Assembly: GCA_014529385.2 (NCBI GenBank)
Contig: CM043957.1
Location: 83,993,381-84,057,380 of the forward strand
Source of the DNA: Adiantum capillus-veneris
Taxonomy: Eukaryota; Streptophyta; Polypodiopsida; Polypodiales; Pteridaceae
Length of the DNA stretch: 64,000 nt
Reading direction: 5' to 3'
How positions within the stretch are numbered: the stretch's first letter is position 1; each line of letters begins with the position of its first letter. Shown here in pieces: positions 36,696 to 47,633 of this stretch. Under the pieces are notes generated by a model. It saw nothing but the letters and a program-made list of their open reading frames with translations. It did not search any database and was not told the DNA's origin. Position numbers and translations under genes: made by a program.

Positions 36696-39600
36696 ATGGC
36701 ACATCTTCCTCAGGCACCCACGATTGCTGAACAACTTCTAAATCTGTAGACCTCACATATAAATGCATGCGAAGGCAAGAATTTGAAGATAAATATTTGC
36801 ATTCTGCACGCACCGAATTTGAACCGGCACCCAAGAAAAACAAACTTAGTAGAAAAGCCTTCACTTTCAAGGATTTTGATGGCACTAAAGATGCTAGCAC
36901 GGTTCTAGCATGGGTTAGTCAACTAGATGACTATTTTCATGACGAAGACTTCCCTGAGCGTGAAATGGTAAAATGTGCATCAAATCATCTCACTAGCAGC
37001 GCTGCATTGTGGTAGAACGCACCATACAACATGGGAAAAGACCACGTACCTGGCATGCATTTAAAAAAAGTGTTTTTATCCCAATTTTTATCCACACAGT
37101 AGAAAGCTAAAGCACGACGTCAATGGGTTTTAATTCGACAAGGTCGAAATGAAGATGTACAGGGTTACACTGATCGTTTTTGGAATTGTTTAATTCAATT
37201 GCAAGCTATTGAATATGTTAGTCGCAGGAAATTGAAGCGTAAGTACATATCAGGCTTGGCACTACAAATTGGTGCTGAGGTAGATATGTTTGAACCAGAT
37301 TCTCTGTCAAAGGCTATTAATTTGGCTCTTAATGCAGAAAAGAAGAAAGGTGGACAACCCTCTCACACTGATCAAACTGCTAACACTAACCGTAACAAGA
37401 GACCTCCATTCTCTACTAACTTTGACAGAAACAAACATCAAAGCCGTACCTTTTTCAAGAGACGTAGATTTGACAATCCTCCTACAACTGCTCAACCTCA
37501 TACAAGCAACAACAACAACAACACGCAGCAACGAGGCAACCAAATTCGTTCAATCAAGGTCCCACTCCAAATTCTAATGGTAACAAAAAGGTGAAGTGTT
37601 TTAAATGCTTTCAGTATGGTCACTATGCAGATAAGTGCCCAAATGGTCCTGCTAAGGGCAATGGTCAATCCAATGGCCATTCCAATGGAGTCAACAGAAA
37701 TTCAAGTCAAAAACTCTTCAACAACAACCGTCCCAACGGAGCTACTCTTAACCTCATCAAAGATGCTACTCCCGACAACAATGAAGTGGAAGCTAACTAC
37801 GGTGAGGGATATGATCCTGACTATGATAATGATGACAACCCATCCTCTGGTACTCTTATATCTCCTCACACTTTGTTTAAAGTGCAAGGCACTGTTAAGG
37901 GTGAAAGTGTCACATTCTGTCAGATGATGGTAGTAGCCATGATTTCATTTCCACACGTTTGGCACAGCAACTATCTCTCTCTGAAATCTCATCACCTCAT
38001 AAGGTCAAAACTGTTTTTAATAATCAACCTTTTAATTGTAAAACCCAAGTCACTATTGAAGTTTGCATTGGTGAATTTACACAAGCACGAACATTTTTGG
38101 TAGCATCCTTGCATGGTCTTGATATGATTTTGGGAATGCCATTTCGTCATGAATTTGACCCATTGATTAATTATAAAACACGTACTATGTCTCTCACTCA
38201 TAATAATAAAAATTTCTCCATCCAAGCAAGACTAGCACATCAAAAATTTCCACTCCTCTTTCACACTCAAGCTAAAAGAGCAATTCGAAAACAGAGGAAA
38301 ACATATCTAGTATTGGTAAATCAAATTTCTGTTGAAACTGAAACATCACGTAACTCCACACACGATGAATTTATCTCACAATTTAAAGATTGTTTCATGC
38401 ATGATCTACCACCTGGAATTTCACCATCACGCCCAGAAGACCACAAAATTGACATTATACCGGGTAGTGAACCTCCTTGTAAAGCATCTTATCGTGTCAA
38501 TCCAACCGCACACAGGGAAATACAAACTCAAATCACTGATTTACTTAACCGAGGCCTAATCCAACCTAGTAGTTCACTATACGGAGCTCCAGTACTTCTT
38601 GTCAAGAAGAAAAATGGAACCTTTCGTAAGTGTATCGACTACAGGGCTTTAAACAAGATCACCATTAAGAATAGGTTTCCTATTCCTAGAGTGGATGATC
38701 TATTAGACAACTGAAAGGGGCAAACATCTTTAGCAAAAGTGACCTTAAATTAGGGTATCATCAAGTCAAAATGTTTGAACATGATGTCTATAAAACTGCT
38801 TTAGAACACAAACTGGACATTATAAACTCCTTGTCATGCCATTTGGTTTGACAAATACACCAGCAACCTTCACATGCATGATGAATAGAATTTTCATTGA
38901 CCATCAAGATTTTGTGATTGTATTTTTTTATGACATTCTGGTATTCAATAAATTTGAAGAAGATCATAAAGAGAATTTAACACACGTATTTGATCTGCTT
39001 GCACAAAATCACTTGTATTTGAATCCTGAAAAGAGTTCATTTTTCCAATCTGAAATTGAATATTTGGGACACATTATATCGGGTAAAGGAATACATGTCG
39101 ACCCAAAGAAAATTGAAGCCATTCAGTCATGGCCTAGACGCAAAAACTTGCATGAGCTACGTTCTTTTATTGGTCTTTGTAGCTATTACATGAAATTTGT
39201 TCGTAACTTTGCTTACAAGTCACATTATTTGACTTTCCTGTTGAAGAAAAACACGCCTTATGAATGGGCTGATTTGCAAGAAAGCTCATTTAATGCACTT
39301 AAACATGCTTTGACTAATTCACCTGTATTGCAATTGCCTGATTTTGAAAGACCATTCTTTGTGATAGTCATTGATGCTAGTGGAAAAGGTATTGCTGTAG
39401 TCCTTATGCAAGATAACCATCCAATTGCTTTTGAAAGTCGTAAATTCAAACCTTATGAAACAAAGTTCAGTACTTATGATAAAGAGTTGACTGTTGTGGT
39501 ACATGCATTGAAAATTTGAAAACACTATGTAATGGGTATTGATTTGATCATAAAAACTGATCAACAAAGTATCAAATACTTACTTTCTCAGCCCATAATA

Positions 39601-39988
39601 GATGATAGACATATTAAGTGGGCCGCTTTCATTCAAAGTTTTCAACCCAACATTAAATACCAAGCTGGTAAAGAAAACGTTGTAGCTGATGCTTTCAGTA
39701 GAAGACCCTCACTTAATCATCTATCAACCATTTCGGGAACTTCATTTGACACTATGTCTGACACTTATGCACATGATGATGATTTCAAAATGACATGGTT
39801 GCATATGCTTGATAATTGTGTGCACACATTTCTCGAATACACTATTCAAGAAAACTTCCTTTATTTCAAACAAAAGTTGTGTGACTAAACCTTTTCGTAC
39901 ATTAATTATTGAAGAATTGCACAAACCACCCTATGTTGGATATCGAGGATTTGCTATAACTTTTCAAAATTTATGTCGTGATTTCTAA
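36696..39988 (+). pseudogene. Gypsy gag-pol, inactivated
   Basis: Gag lies at about 36,696-37,590 (FKDFDGTKDASTVLAWVSQL; stops at 36,747 and 37,014). It is followed by a zinc knuckle CFKCFQYGHYADKC (about 37,598), then a protease where the catalytic DSG reads DDG ([11 protein letters not shown], 37,920) and ILGMPF (about 38,130). RT starts near 38,500 ([20 protein letters not shown]) and is broken at 38,712. Its active site at 38,923-38,940 reads FFYDIL instead of F-x-D-D, so the first aspartate is Y. RNase H is recognisable (FFVIVIDASGKGIAVVLMQD; KTDQQSIKYLL). The integrase zinc finger start (EELHKPPYVGYRGF) ends the coding part. Multiple stops and catalytic losses make it non-functional. 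Confidence 0.93.
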
Positions 39989-39998
39989 AAGGTGCACT

Positions 39999-40270
39999 GG
40001 AGAGTTTGGGGCTAGATTTAAACCTTTCTCTTGCAGATTCTCTCCTCTACTCTCTTATGCTATGTTCTATTTGGTGTGTACTCTCTAATCTAGTCTCCAT
40101 GTTTTACAATTCTCTTACACTCTTTTACAAGCATGTCTATGTCAATTATATGTTGTGTGTGTGTGTGTGTGCTTGGAAATTGGGAAAAGAGGTGGAAAGG
40201 TTGATGGTGATGTTTGTGACCATGTGTTGAATAATCTAAGCAATCGGTCTCCCCATCTCTTCTCCCAACA
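39999..40270 (+). repeat. Truncated 3' LTR of the gypsy element
   Basis: Matches the 3' part of the 5' LTR from about 34,966 onward. The first ~380 bp of the LTR are missing. Confidence 0.9.
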
Positions 40271-40601
40271 CAAGTAAAAAAGTAGTGAAGAAAAAACATC
40301 CTTGGCTGCTCAAGATGGAAATTCTCTCACCCCTTCTGAGTTTCAAGTGCTTGAAAGACCCTTTTCCACCCAACGTACACGCCTTCAATGATGAGGGCAC
40401 TGAGGTCACTGGGAAAACCAAATGAGCATGCAGCAGATTCCTTGGTGAAGAGAGAGGAGCCATCCCCTTGAACCCCAAACTTTTGCGGAGACTACACAGT
40501 ATAGAAGCAGTCATTGTAGAAGATTGCATTCACAAAGGATGGGAAATCAGACCAAAGGTTTGGGGAATCCACAAAAAGAACATTGGGAAAAGGCATTACA
40601 C

Positions 40602-40841
40602 TTTGAAGCAAACAAGTATCCTGCCACATCTACCATTGCCGTTGATGAAAGGATGAATTTTTTCAAATCCAAGAAAGAAAGAGCCTCCAAGCTTTAGAAG
40701 TAGTTCAATTCTTGCCTTGTGATTGATTCTGCCTTTGTCTGCTTCATCCTTGAGGCGTGCAAGCTCTGACTCAACTCTTTCCAAGAGACTTTGCATCGCT
40801 AATGGCACCTCTGTTGGCCACATGAATCCTAGGCTCATCTT
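40602..40841 (-). CDS. Fic-domain (AMPylase-like) exon, partial
   Basis: On the minus strand a candidate acceptor (caatag, ends 40,842) opens 80 codons that end at a candidate GT donor (tTCAAA then gtgtaa, 40,601). The exon contains WPTEVPLAMQSLLERVES, then a helix ARIELLLKL, then the Fic signature HPFINGNGRCGR (40,655-40,620). Fic enzymes transfer AMP (or other phosphate-containing groups) to proteins. The consensus is HPFx[D/E]GNGRxxR with a catalytic histidine, present here. The acidic metal-binding residue is N. The upstream region fits the helices that precede the motif in Fic domains. No other exons were identified (40,560-40,300 minus has only broken frames), so this may be one exon or a gene relic. 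Fic genes are not common in flowering plants. Confidence 0.6.
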
Positions 40842-40884
40842 CTATTGCCACATACATGACCATGGCCATACGATTTGAGTTGTG

Positions 40885-40962
40885 GGCAAAGGGTTGGATC
40901 ATGCCAAGTGGCCACCTGTGGGTTCAAAGATCCAGAAAAGGACCTTTGGCTCACCAAGTAGA
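40885..40962 (+). repeat. Dispersed repeat family, copy 3 (short)
   Basis: 'ggatcatgccaagtgg', 'tgtgggttcaa' and 'tttggctcaccaagta' match the family at 33,708 and 34,430 at lower identity. It lies upstream of the Fic exon. Confidence 0.6.
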
Positions 40963-41076
40963 GAAGAGACTAAAAAGAGTTCTTTCTCTCAATGTACTCT
41001 ACATGCACACCTTGCCCCATTCTACTCATCTCTCTCAATCCACCCATCTCCTAATGCAATGCTGATGCACACAATA

Positions 41077-41225
41077 AGTGATGTAGCAGCCTCATAAGCT
41101 CAAGAAGTTTCTTCCCAAAATCCACACTCAAACCTTCTTAATTCTTGAGAGAAGTGATGTAGTAGCCTAATAAGCTCAAGAAGTTTCTTCCCAAAATCCA
41201 CACTCAAACCTTCTTAATGCTCTTG
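41077..41225 (+). repeat. 76-bp tandem duplication
   Basis: 'agtgatgtag(c/t)agcct' through 'actcaaaccttcttaat' occurs at 41,077 and again at 41,153, nearly identical. From 41,226 to 43,560 no gene is recognised. Confidence 0.9.
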
Positions 41226-43559
41226 TGTACACTCAATATTAAGTAGAAACACACATCCACATACAAGATTGAGCATAGTTAAGATAGTGTTAATAGTAAA
41301 CTTGGACATTGTGCATGCACACACAACACATTGAACACACATGATATTCAAAACTAAAATACAGTAGAGAGAGTAGAGACAGATCTGAAGAATACTATTT
41401 GCATTATCATCTTCTACAAGTATGGAAAACTTGAGAAGGAGGAGAGTACAATGCTTCTTGGAAAATGGAGAAGGGGGAACGGAGCTCCAATTCTTGTGCT
41501 CAATTATTGCCTCAAAGCTCTTAGAAAGCAAGGTGTAGCAAGGGAATTAAGGTGACATGAGAGCTCATGCAAAGGCTATGCAAAGACATGAGATGTCTTA
41601 CAATGGCCATGCAAAGTTTATGTAAAGATTTTGAGTTGAAGAGGGAGGGTTTGATTTGAAGGACGTGGTACATCTCTCTTCTTCACACTGATTGTCAAGC
41701 TTTCGTGGAAAGCTTTGATTCTATGTCTACTCCATGAAAAAACTCCATGAAGTGCCCATGCAAGAGGCCATGTAAACAGCCATGCAAGGTGCTATGGAAG
41801 GTTTGGGGTTGCACAGCAAGCCATGAAATTCAAGTAGGGCAAAGAGCCATTAGAGGTCAACCAGCTTAAGTGGTTGTTGATTTTGTAGAAATTCAAGGCA
41901 AGGGCAACTGCCGTTTTGATATTCAAAGTCCTCAAAAAAGGAATAGACAAGAGTTTCAAGCCGGAATGGGTCATGTAAGATCTAAAAGGGTCAAAGAGGC
42001 CACCAAAGGGTCAATTAAAGAAGCTAAGGCTAGCATTCACAACTATGAGTTGTTGAATACAACATGAGGCAACACAGTTGTCTCTTGAACTTTGCCACAA
42101 GGGCTCTAAGATAGACAAGACCAAGGCTGATGGAGGTTTTATCTACAAGGTCCACTCTTGCTACTACATTGCATGCAAGGCATGCTGATTTGGAGGGCTT
42201 AACTCCACACATAAAGATCGTTTTATGTTTTTTCTATAATGCATGATACTCTATCAAGGATGTCATCAATCAAATTCCAATACATTTTGTATTTATCTTC
42301 TTTAGATACATACACTTGAGTACTTGGATACATTAAAGTTTGATAATGTCATCCTCAACAAGGTTGATTTTTTCTTTGATGTTCAAGAAGTCAATTATGA
42401 ATAACATATGCAATCCATGCACAAGAGTGCATAAATACGCAAATCTTCACTGATGATTTTATGCACAAAGGTGCCTACGAATTTATGCACGAAGGTGCAC
42501 AGATGCTCCATGCATGGCATGTTTTTTAGCATGCATTTTACATGGCTATTTTCAGATTGGCATTTATTTTTCCATATATCTATCATTCTTTGGATAAAAA
42601 TATCTTCTTCTACGCATTTATTTTGCCTCGATAGCAAACAAGTCATTTAGGATTAAGCTTGTTCATCTCTATATGCATGCAGCAGAGTACATTGTTTTTC
42701 TTTTGCAAGTGCGGTTATGAACCATAGTTAAGCACACAAGGTTTTAGGTGGCATTTATTTTACATGCTTCTTATCATTTACAATTAAGCATTCTGCTGCT
42801 TTAATCTATGAGATACATGTAACGACATAATATTTCATTGGCCTTGCCAAATCAAATTCCTATGCTAAACTACCTTGTCGAAGTCAATTCCGATGTTGAA
42901 GTACCATTGAGGTCAAGTACAATGCTGAATTTCTTTGCCGGTTGCAAAAGTGAAGCTGTGAGAACTTCAATGTCCCGAACGTGCTTTGCAATATGTTGAA
43001 ATCAAGTTTGGAAAGCTGGAAAACGTGCCAAAATCAACCTTCTTACTGAGATCATGGGTGCAAGTTTGCTTGCCATAATCAACAACTATGAGATTGGTTT
43101 GCAATACCGAATCATGTTTTGCTTGTTGAAAGGTGCTACTAATCGTTACGTAGTTTATTTCTAGTTAGCACTATTCGCCATAAAGCCTTGGGAAGCTTTG
43201 TGTGTGCAACCACCCTTATACACAAAAAGCTCACACAATCTACTCCATAAAAAAGACTACAAATTGTACTAATAGGTATCACCCATGACCAAGGAACACT
43301 TTTACCTTCATGGCCTTGGGCTGATAGCGCTTGTACTCTCACAGCAACCTCAACCTCTCTACTTGTGATGCTCTTTGGTTTCTATTTTACCTTTTCACAC
43401 CAAGTTTAACTAAATGTCCATTGGTCATACTTTATGGCTTAAGAAAGCGACCTTTAGAAAATTCCTAGAGTTCATTCCCACTAAAGGCTTTGAAGTTGGT
43501 CTCCCAAGTTGAATCACTTCATCATACTCAACAAACTCGGCTTCAAACAGTTTAATTAA

Positions 43560-44123
43560 AAAAAGTTTCATCTTCTTGGAAATTATTGCCAGACAAAACA
43601 CGAAATTTTGGACAAAGTCAAGAAATCTTGTTTTAAGAAATTTCTCAAGAATGAAAAACATTGAAGCCGTGACTGAATTGCCGATTAAATGCCACTACCA
43701 GGTTTTCATCACTCAAACATTGAAGGAGAGAATATTTATAGATGCCATGGACTCAAATGCATTTTGATGGTGAATTTGAATGGGATTTCCATCTTTCGCT
43801 ATCGATAGGCTACGATGCACTTACGGACATTAATTTGACATGTGAACGTACTAAACACATCAAATTGGAAAGCACTCTTATTCATGCACATAAATCTGAA
43901 CCTAAACATGGAAAGAAGAATAAAAAGAACAACGTTAGTTGGAAAGCTTTGTCTTTTGAATATATTGGATGGTACCAAAGAAGCAAGCACTGTACTTGCA
44001 TGGATTAGCCAATTGGATTATTATTTTGAGCATGCTATGGTCAAGTGTGTTGATAATCATCTTATCAATTGTGCTATTTTATGGTGGAATGTAGCATTTA
44101 ATGGCCTAGGAACTTGTGTGTAG
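43560..44123 (+). pseudogene. Ty3/gypsy gag fragment
   Basis: Frames at about 43,920-44,100 read LDGTKEASTVLAWISQLDYYF and MVKCVDNHLINCAILWW. This matches the gag of the gypsy element at 36,850-37,010, including the deletion-prone DYYF region. It is broken by frameshifts and runs straight into the dispersed repeat at 44,085-44,345. Confidence 0.8.
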
Positions 44124-44345
44124 CAGAAAACTGCATAAACATAGTGAGCATTTCATAAGATTAGATTCCTAATGAGCATAGCAAGAGTGCTTGGATAGAG
44201 AGCGCAACAAAAAACATGACACCTAGTTAGATAAGCATGAACAATACTTCAAAAGAGAGAGAAATTAAGCTATTGACAATAGTTGAGGACCGGATTTACA
44301 TGGAGCCGGTCCCCCCTCCAAAAGGATTTGTATTATAAGTTTCCC
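44085..44345 (-). repeat. Dispersed repeat, copy 2 (inverted relative to 6,552)
   Basis: Reverse complement of 6,552-6,815. It includes caaaaggatttgtattataa-side sequence and the 'ggaccggatttacatggagc' core. It begins inside the end of the gag fragment. From 44,346 to 46,030 no gene is recognised. 44,860-45,250 has repeated 'ctcattggacccctt'-like pieces. Confidence 0.8.
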
Positions 44346-45506
44346 CCATCAAAGGAGACTTTTTAAAATACGATACTTTGTGTTCCTTCAATAACTAGCT
44401 AGTGCCATGAAGATGGAACCTTCAAGCACTAAGCAAACACTTTAAAACACAACATCAATTCCCTCACGGTCTCAGATCCAAGACCTCACACACCTTCAAA
44501 GATGGTGAGAGCTAGCAAGGTATGAGAGTAGATTGAGAGGAAGAAGGAGTAGTCTTACGAGAAAGATGTATATTTCCTCTCATAATAGCTTAGCATAGCT
44601 TAGTAATTAGCATGATAGAGGAGATGAGCATGCATTGAATCTTGGCTCTTGGTTGGGTTTGCATCACAAAGCCAAGAGTTGTTGGTGTAGGCCTCCCTTC
44701 TCACAAGCTTGGAGTAGATGATGTGCTTTCCATTGCAGCTTGAGAAGGAGAGTGTGTCTTCTTGATTCACACATGAGATTGTGTGAGTGTGTGTGTGATA
44801 ATGCCTTGAAAAAATCAGCCCCCCCTCTCTCTTAGTCGACCCCTCTTGGATTTTACTCATGCTGGCACCCCATTGGACCGTGCAAAGCTTAGCCAATGAT
44901 AATTGAGAAGCATAAGTGATAGACTTTTGACATGTGTCCCCCTTTCCCCTTTTGTGAGAGCTTTAGGTAATTAATTAATGTAATTAAACTCTCATTGGAC
45001 CCCTTTGTCTTCTAGCCAATAGGAATCAGGCAAGCCATTGGGCTGTTGAATGCTCATTGGACCCCTTGGGAGACTATCCACTAGTCTTCTAGAGAGCTTA
45101 ATTCTTATTGGCTCTTTTATCAAGTGTTTTTAAATGAATTAAACTAAAAGTACTCTAGCCTAATTCTCATTGTTCCACCTCTATGGCCATCCAATAGGAT
45201 TTGAATGCATCTTGGGGGCAACTGGGCTAGGGAGATGACATGTGTCCCCTATTCCCTTTGTGTAAAGGGCTTGCAAGAGTGTGTGTGTGTGTGTGTTTCT
45301 CTCTCATCCCCTACTAAAAGGGCTCGCCCCCATCAAGATAGGGATGTGGAAGACTTTTGAATCTTCCCACAAGCATCCAATTTTACCTAGGGTTGGACCA
45401 TTGGACACAACCTTTGAATTTGGAACCTTGGTATTTTGAAAGTCTTAATGGGCTGAACCTTAGGGTCTTTGAAGTCCATTGTTTGCACGTTACTCTTTTG
45501 CAGATG

Positions 45507-45531
45507 CCCCCCCCCCCCCCCCCCCCCCCCC
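45507..45531. repeat. C25 homopolymer
   Basis: 25 consecutive C residues. The exact length is uncertain because such runs are prone to sequencing error. Confidence 0.9.
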
Positions 45532-46029
45532 TCTTTGGATCCCTACTGTGACCGGTCTGCCAGCTTAACCAATATTCTAGCTTTTTCTTCCCTGGTACTT
45601 CCCCATATTAAATGATCGGTTTAACATGAGAAAATCATTTAGGAGAATTAGATATTAGTTATTATGACATTACCTCTCTCTTGAAATCATAGTTGTCCTC
45701 GACTAGGGGGTAGACAAGATAAAGCCTATTCATTAGTCCTTGTTCTAGCGGGTAGAGGATCCCTATCTTACCCTACGACATCGTTCCAGATTGGATGACT
45801 AATCCATTTGCTGCTTGAGAGCCTAAGCTATTGCAAGCATGTTTGCGCATTAGTCCTATCAATCTTCCATAGTAGAGTGACAAGCTCTACTTGGTGTTTG
45901 GGAGACGTCGTCTCCGCAAACTTGATTCTAAGCATGCATACTACTTAACATTTGTGCACAATAAAGAAAAAGAGAGTCTTATAAGACAAAAACTTTGTTC
46001 ATTTTTTAAACATTTGTACATTTGCTTAC

Positions 46030-46450
46030 TCTAGGGAAGCATTGTAAGCATTGACAAGGTTTAGGTTATTTTTTAATTGTATGCCTTGCATCCATCTAGC
46101 ATCTTCAAAAGGATAGTTCTTAAATTTAATAAGATATCGTCGGATAATCTTACCTTACTGCCTCTCAATACCTTGTCTTCATGTTGGAGAATGGGCTCAG
46201 GCTGCAACACCTCTTCTTGGTCCTCAATCTCCAGTGGGTCTTCAATAGTTGTTTCTTGAGGTGGCTCTCCTTTGTAAGGCTTTAGTAGGCTCACATAAAA
46301 AGCATTGTGTATGAGCCAATGACTGGGCAACTTAAGTTTATAGGCCATCTCATTGATTGGTCTAAGAATCTGGAAGGGACCATACTACCTTTTTGCTAAC
46401 TTAGTGTTGACCGCTGGGTCAACAACACAACATAACTCAAGTTTCGTACC
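46030..46450 (-). pseudogene. Ty3/gypsy integrase C-terminal fragment
   Basis: The minus strand reads MAYKLKLPSHWLIHNAFYVS, LLKPYKGEPPQ, EEVLQPEPILQHEDKVLRG, then, after a one-base frameshift, RRYLIKFKNYPFEDARW. This is the typical C-terminus of plant gypsy integrases (SH3-like plus chromodomain-type end). The rest of pol is absent. Confidence 0.92.
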
Positions 46451-46469
46451 AAAGTCTTATCTTTTGCGA

Positions 46470-47364
46470 GTTATGAAATGCTGCGGATTATGGCCATAAA
46501 CGTCATTTGTAATGAGTAGTTATTCTAGTTTTAGAAGCCGGGGTGCAATGGCACTTCCAGATTGTAAATACAAAGCTATTTGACCCTTTCAACCCCATTT
46601 TTGGTTAAACCTAAGGTAACCTTAGTATATAAGGTACCTAGGTCATTTTGTAAAAAGGACTTTTTATCATAATCAAAACTTTAGCGCTGCCGTTACTCTT
46701 TGTGAGAGAGAAAGAGAGTGAGCGTGAGCTTTATCCTCTAGCTACGCCCGGCTCGCTCAACACATTGGAGATCCGACTGCACCATTGTTGTAGGCTCGAG
46801 GAGAGCTACGTGACAACGCCAAGCATTCCACGCGAGACGAAGCACACACGCCGACGCATCTACGAGCTATTTGTGGCCGGCCGTAAGTGTATCAAACGAT
46901 GTTTGTTTTCTGCGTGCTAGTAGTCTATAGAATTGTGGCGACATAAGCTACGCATAGGTACTCATAAATTTCAGTTTCGCGCACTTTCAAAATTCTGCTC
47001 TGTCATCCTACGCGTTTTCCGCATATGGGTTTAGAGTGAGGGTTTTGAGTGTAGAAGCTTAGGGACAGGTTTATCCTAGTGTGGGGATGGTGTTCCTTAT
47101 GTTTCGTACGAATCTGGCATGATTAGGTGAGTTACCTTCCGTATGTGTGTATGTGGCTAGGTGGTGTAGTTGAGAGTAGTGAGGTTCTTGATTGTGGTAT
47201 AGTTGGCCTTCCAGAGTGTTGTATGTGTAGGATGGTCTCAGCCTGACAAGCCAAAGAGATTTCCTCTGTGTGCCTATCGTATCATCTGTGTCCTCGATTG
47301 ACATTATGTTGATCTAGGTAGTGTTTGCATGCACTTCATGAGTGTGTGAGTTGCTTCCGCAACA
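46470..47364 (+). repeat. 5' LTR of a gag-protease element
   Basis: The 3' boundary is set by the PBS (LTR ends cgcaaca at 47,364). The 5' boundary is approximate. A TATA box (tatataag, 46,626-46,633) fits a promoter within the LTR. A half-site tcatcctacgcgt at 47,003-47,015 matches the palindrome of the downstream array. No matching 3' LTR was found near 55.1 kb. Confidence 0.6.
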
Positions 47365-47365
47365 T

Positions 47366-47383
47366 TGGCGCCGCTGCCGGGGA
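47366..47383 (+). other. Primer-binding site (tRNA-Asp type)
   Basis: TGGCGCCGCTGCCGGGGA closely matches the tRNA-Asp-type PBS known from Athila/Tat-like plant gypsy elements (TGGCGCCGTTGCCGGGGA). It follows ...aacat directly. Confidence 0.85.
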
Positions 47384-47633
47384 CACAAGGACCTAAGTAG
47401 GTTTTGTAGGAGTAGCTTTAGGTAAGTGATCCGATTCTGATCTAGAGCCATTCATCAGTGAATTATTTGCTAAAGTGCTTGATTGCATTTGAAATCACGG
47501 AAAAGTGTGCTTTTGAGGGTAAAAATGCATTAAACAAGCTTTTGAGTTTATTTTTGTATGACTGACTGATGTTGTGTATATAAATGAACATTTGCAAGGG
47601 TTCTGTGAAGAAAACCTTCAATTCTGTAAACAT

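Larger units (their letters stand above)
34584..40270 (+). mobile_element. Ty3/gypsy LTR retrotransposon, internally deleted
   Basis: The element starts TGTTACGAGACTGGGC and ends TCTCCCAACA, with a perfect 5-bp target-site duplication CAAGT on both sides. The 5' LTR is 34,584-35,280 and the PBS TGGTATCAGAGC is 35,282-35,293. Gag, zinc knuckle, protease, RT and RNase H follow in order. The integrase breaks off in its N-terminal zinc region near 39,988, and the 3' LTR starts abruptly near 39,999, about 380 bp into the LTR. One deletion therefore removed the integrase core and the LTR front. It cannot move by itself. Confidence 0.93.
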
